Positions 5,581-5,807 of a stretch of DNA of 5,807 nucleotides are shown here, one piece after another. This DNA comes from JBGPYB01 sp041493035. Its GTDB lineage: Bacteria > Acidobacteriota > Vicinamibacteria > Fen-336. Positions within the stretch are counted from its first letter, which is position 1; every line of letters begins with the position of its first letter. Under the pieces are notes generated by a model. The model ran no database searches, had not been told where the DNA came from, and saw only the letters and a list, made by a program, of their open reading frames with translations. Location: positions 1 through 5,807 of the forward strand of contig JBGPYB010000228.1 in assembly GCA_041493035.1 (NCBI GenBank), read 5' to 3'. Both the position numbers and the translations under genes were made by a program.

Positions 5581-5793
5581 ATGAAGAAGGTTCTGTGGAC
5601 TGTCCTCGTCGGCAGTTTGGTCGTCCTGGGAGCCTCCGCGGCCCAGAAGGAAACCAAGTCGACGACGATGACCTGCACGTTGACGAAGAAAACCGTCGAG
5701 AAGTGCTGCTGCATCCAGAAGGACGGCAAGCTCTACTGCACACTCGCCAAGAAGACGGTGGACCCTTGCTGCTGCGAGCCCGCGGCAAAGTGA
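5581..5793 (+). CDS. Small secreted cysteine-rich peptide with two C-x9-CCC repeats
   Basis: This 70-residue protein has a clear Sec signal peptide (MKKVLWTVLVGSLVVLGASA, likely cleavage after Ala20) with no lipobox, so the mature product is a soluble periplasmic or secreted peptide of about 50 residues. Eight of those are cysteines, in two copies of one unit: Cys32-TLTKKTVEK-CCC (42-44) and Cys53-TLAKKTVDP-CCC (63-65), spaced by 21 residues. Lysines are abundant. I recognise no named family. The pattern suggests metal binding (metallothionein-like, Cu, Zn or As) or a thiol/disulfide or sulfane-sulfur sink in the envelope; this is inference. It has a strong ribosome-binding site and is divergent from the ArsR-rhodanese gene across an operator-like palindrome, so it is probably that regulator's target. 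Only 14 nt follow the stop, so partners downstream are unseen. The reverse-strand frame over it lacks such features. Confidence 0.85.
   Translation: MKKVLWTVLVGSLVVLGASAAQKETKSTTMTCTLTKKTVEKCCCIQKDGKLYCTLAKKTVDPCCCEPAAK
5674..5775 (+). repeat. Two-copy internal repeat (63-bp period) in the cysteine-rich peptide
   Basis: Codons 32-44 (5674-5712) and 53-65 (5737-5775) encode the same 13-residue unit, CTLxKKTVxxCCC, differing at three residues. The DNA copies differ at many third positions (for example ACGTTGACG against ACACTCGCC). This points to an old duplication kept by selection on the protein rather than a recent slippage repeat. Confidence 0.8.
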
Positions 5794-5807
5794 AGGCGCA
5801 GGCGTCA

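Noticed and set aside
5504..5788. Minus-strand open frames opposite the cysteine-rich peptide
   Set aside because: They are Ser/Arg-rich shadow frames, and the plus-strand gene has a strong ribosome-binding site, signal peptide and internal repeat.
1..5807. CRISPR array, tRNA/rRNA genes, insertion-sequence ends
   Set aside because: No regularly spaced direct repeats, tRNA-like arms or transposase fragments were seen. The junction near 4784 shows no flanking terminal repeats or target duplication that I could find.

Overview
The window is GC-rich DNA from a diderm (Gram-negative type) bacterium. It encodes an outer-membrane beta-barrel ending in Phe, periplasmic proteins with Sec signal peptides, and a large RND/MMPL inner-membrane transporter. 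I cannot fix the phylum; the gene styles would suit Acidobacteriota, Myxococcota/Desulfobacterota or similar soil and sediment lineages (inference only).

Layout from the left. Positions 1-121 (minus) hold the start of a membrane-anchored protein that runs off the window and resembles the N-terminus of a cytochrome c-type protein. Positions 122-342 are non-coding and contain two GC-rich inverted repeats. Positions 343-4745 (minus) are a compact three-gene operon. In transcription order it encodes a 777-residue MMPL/RND transporter, a 270-residue periplasmic LolA-like protein and a 417-residue outer-membrane barrel. The first two genes overlap by ATGA and the last two are 6 bp apart. Together they look like a trans-envelope route for a lipid or other hydrophobic molecule: inner-membrane motor, periplasmic carrier, outer-membrane partner.

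Positions 4746-4824 look like a scar. A GTG start that overlaps the upstream stop codon begins about 15 codons that look like a metallo-beta-lactamase-fold hydrolase, and then the similarity ends. The transporter's own ribosome-binding site and GTG start follow at once. Positions 4825-5490 (minus) encode an ArsR-type winged-helix regulator fused to a rhodanese domain.

Positions 5491-5580 are a divergent control region. It has a strong sigma70-type promoter for the regulator, a 28-bp operator-like palindrome over its -10 box, and a perfect 17-bp palindrome over the regulator's start codon. Positions 5581-5793 (plus) encode a tiny secreted peptide built of two C-x9-CCC repeats.

The most interesting unit is the right end. 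A rhodanese-ArsR regulator without the classical ArsR metal-binding motif is divergently paired, through operator-like DNA, with a cysteine-rich exported peptide. This suggests a sulfur- or metal-responsive envelope module. The truncated hydrolase suggests that this module was joined to the transporter operon by deletion or rearrangement (or by an assembly join), which could have placed the transporter under the regulator's promoter.
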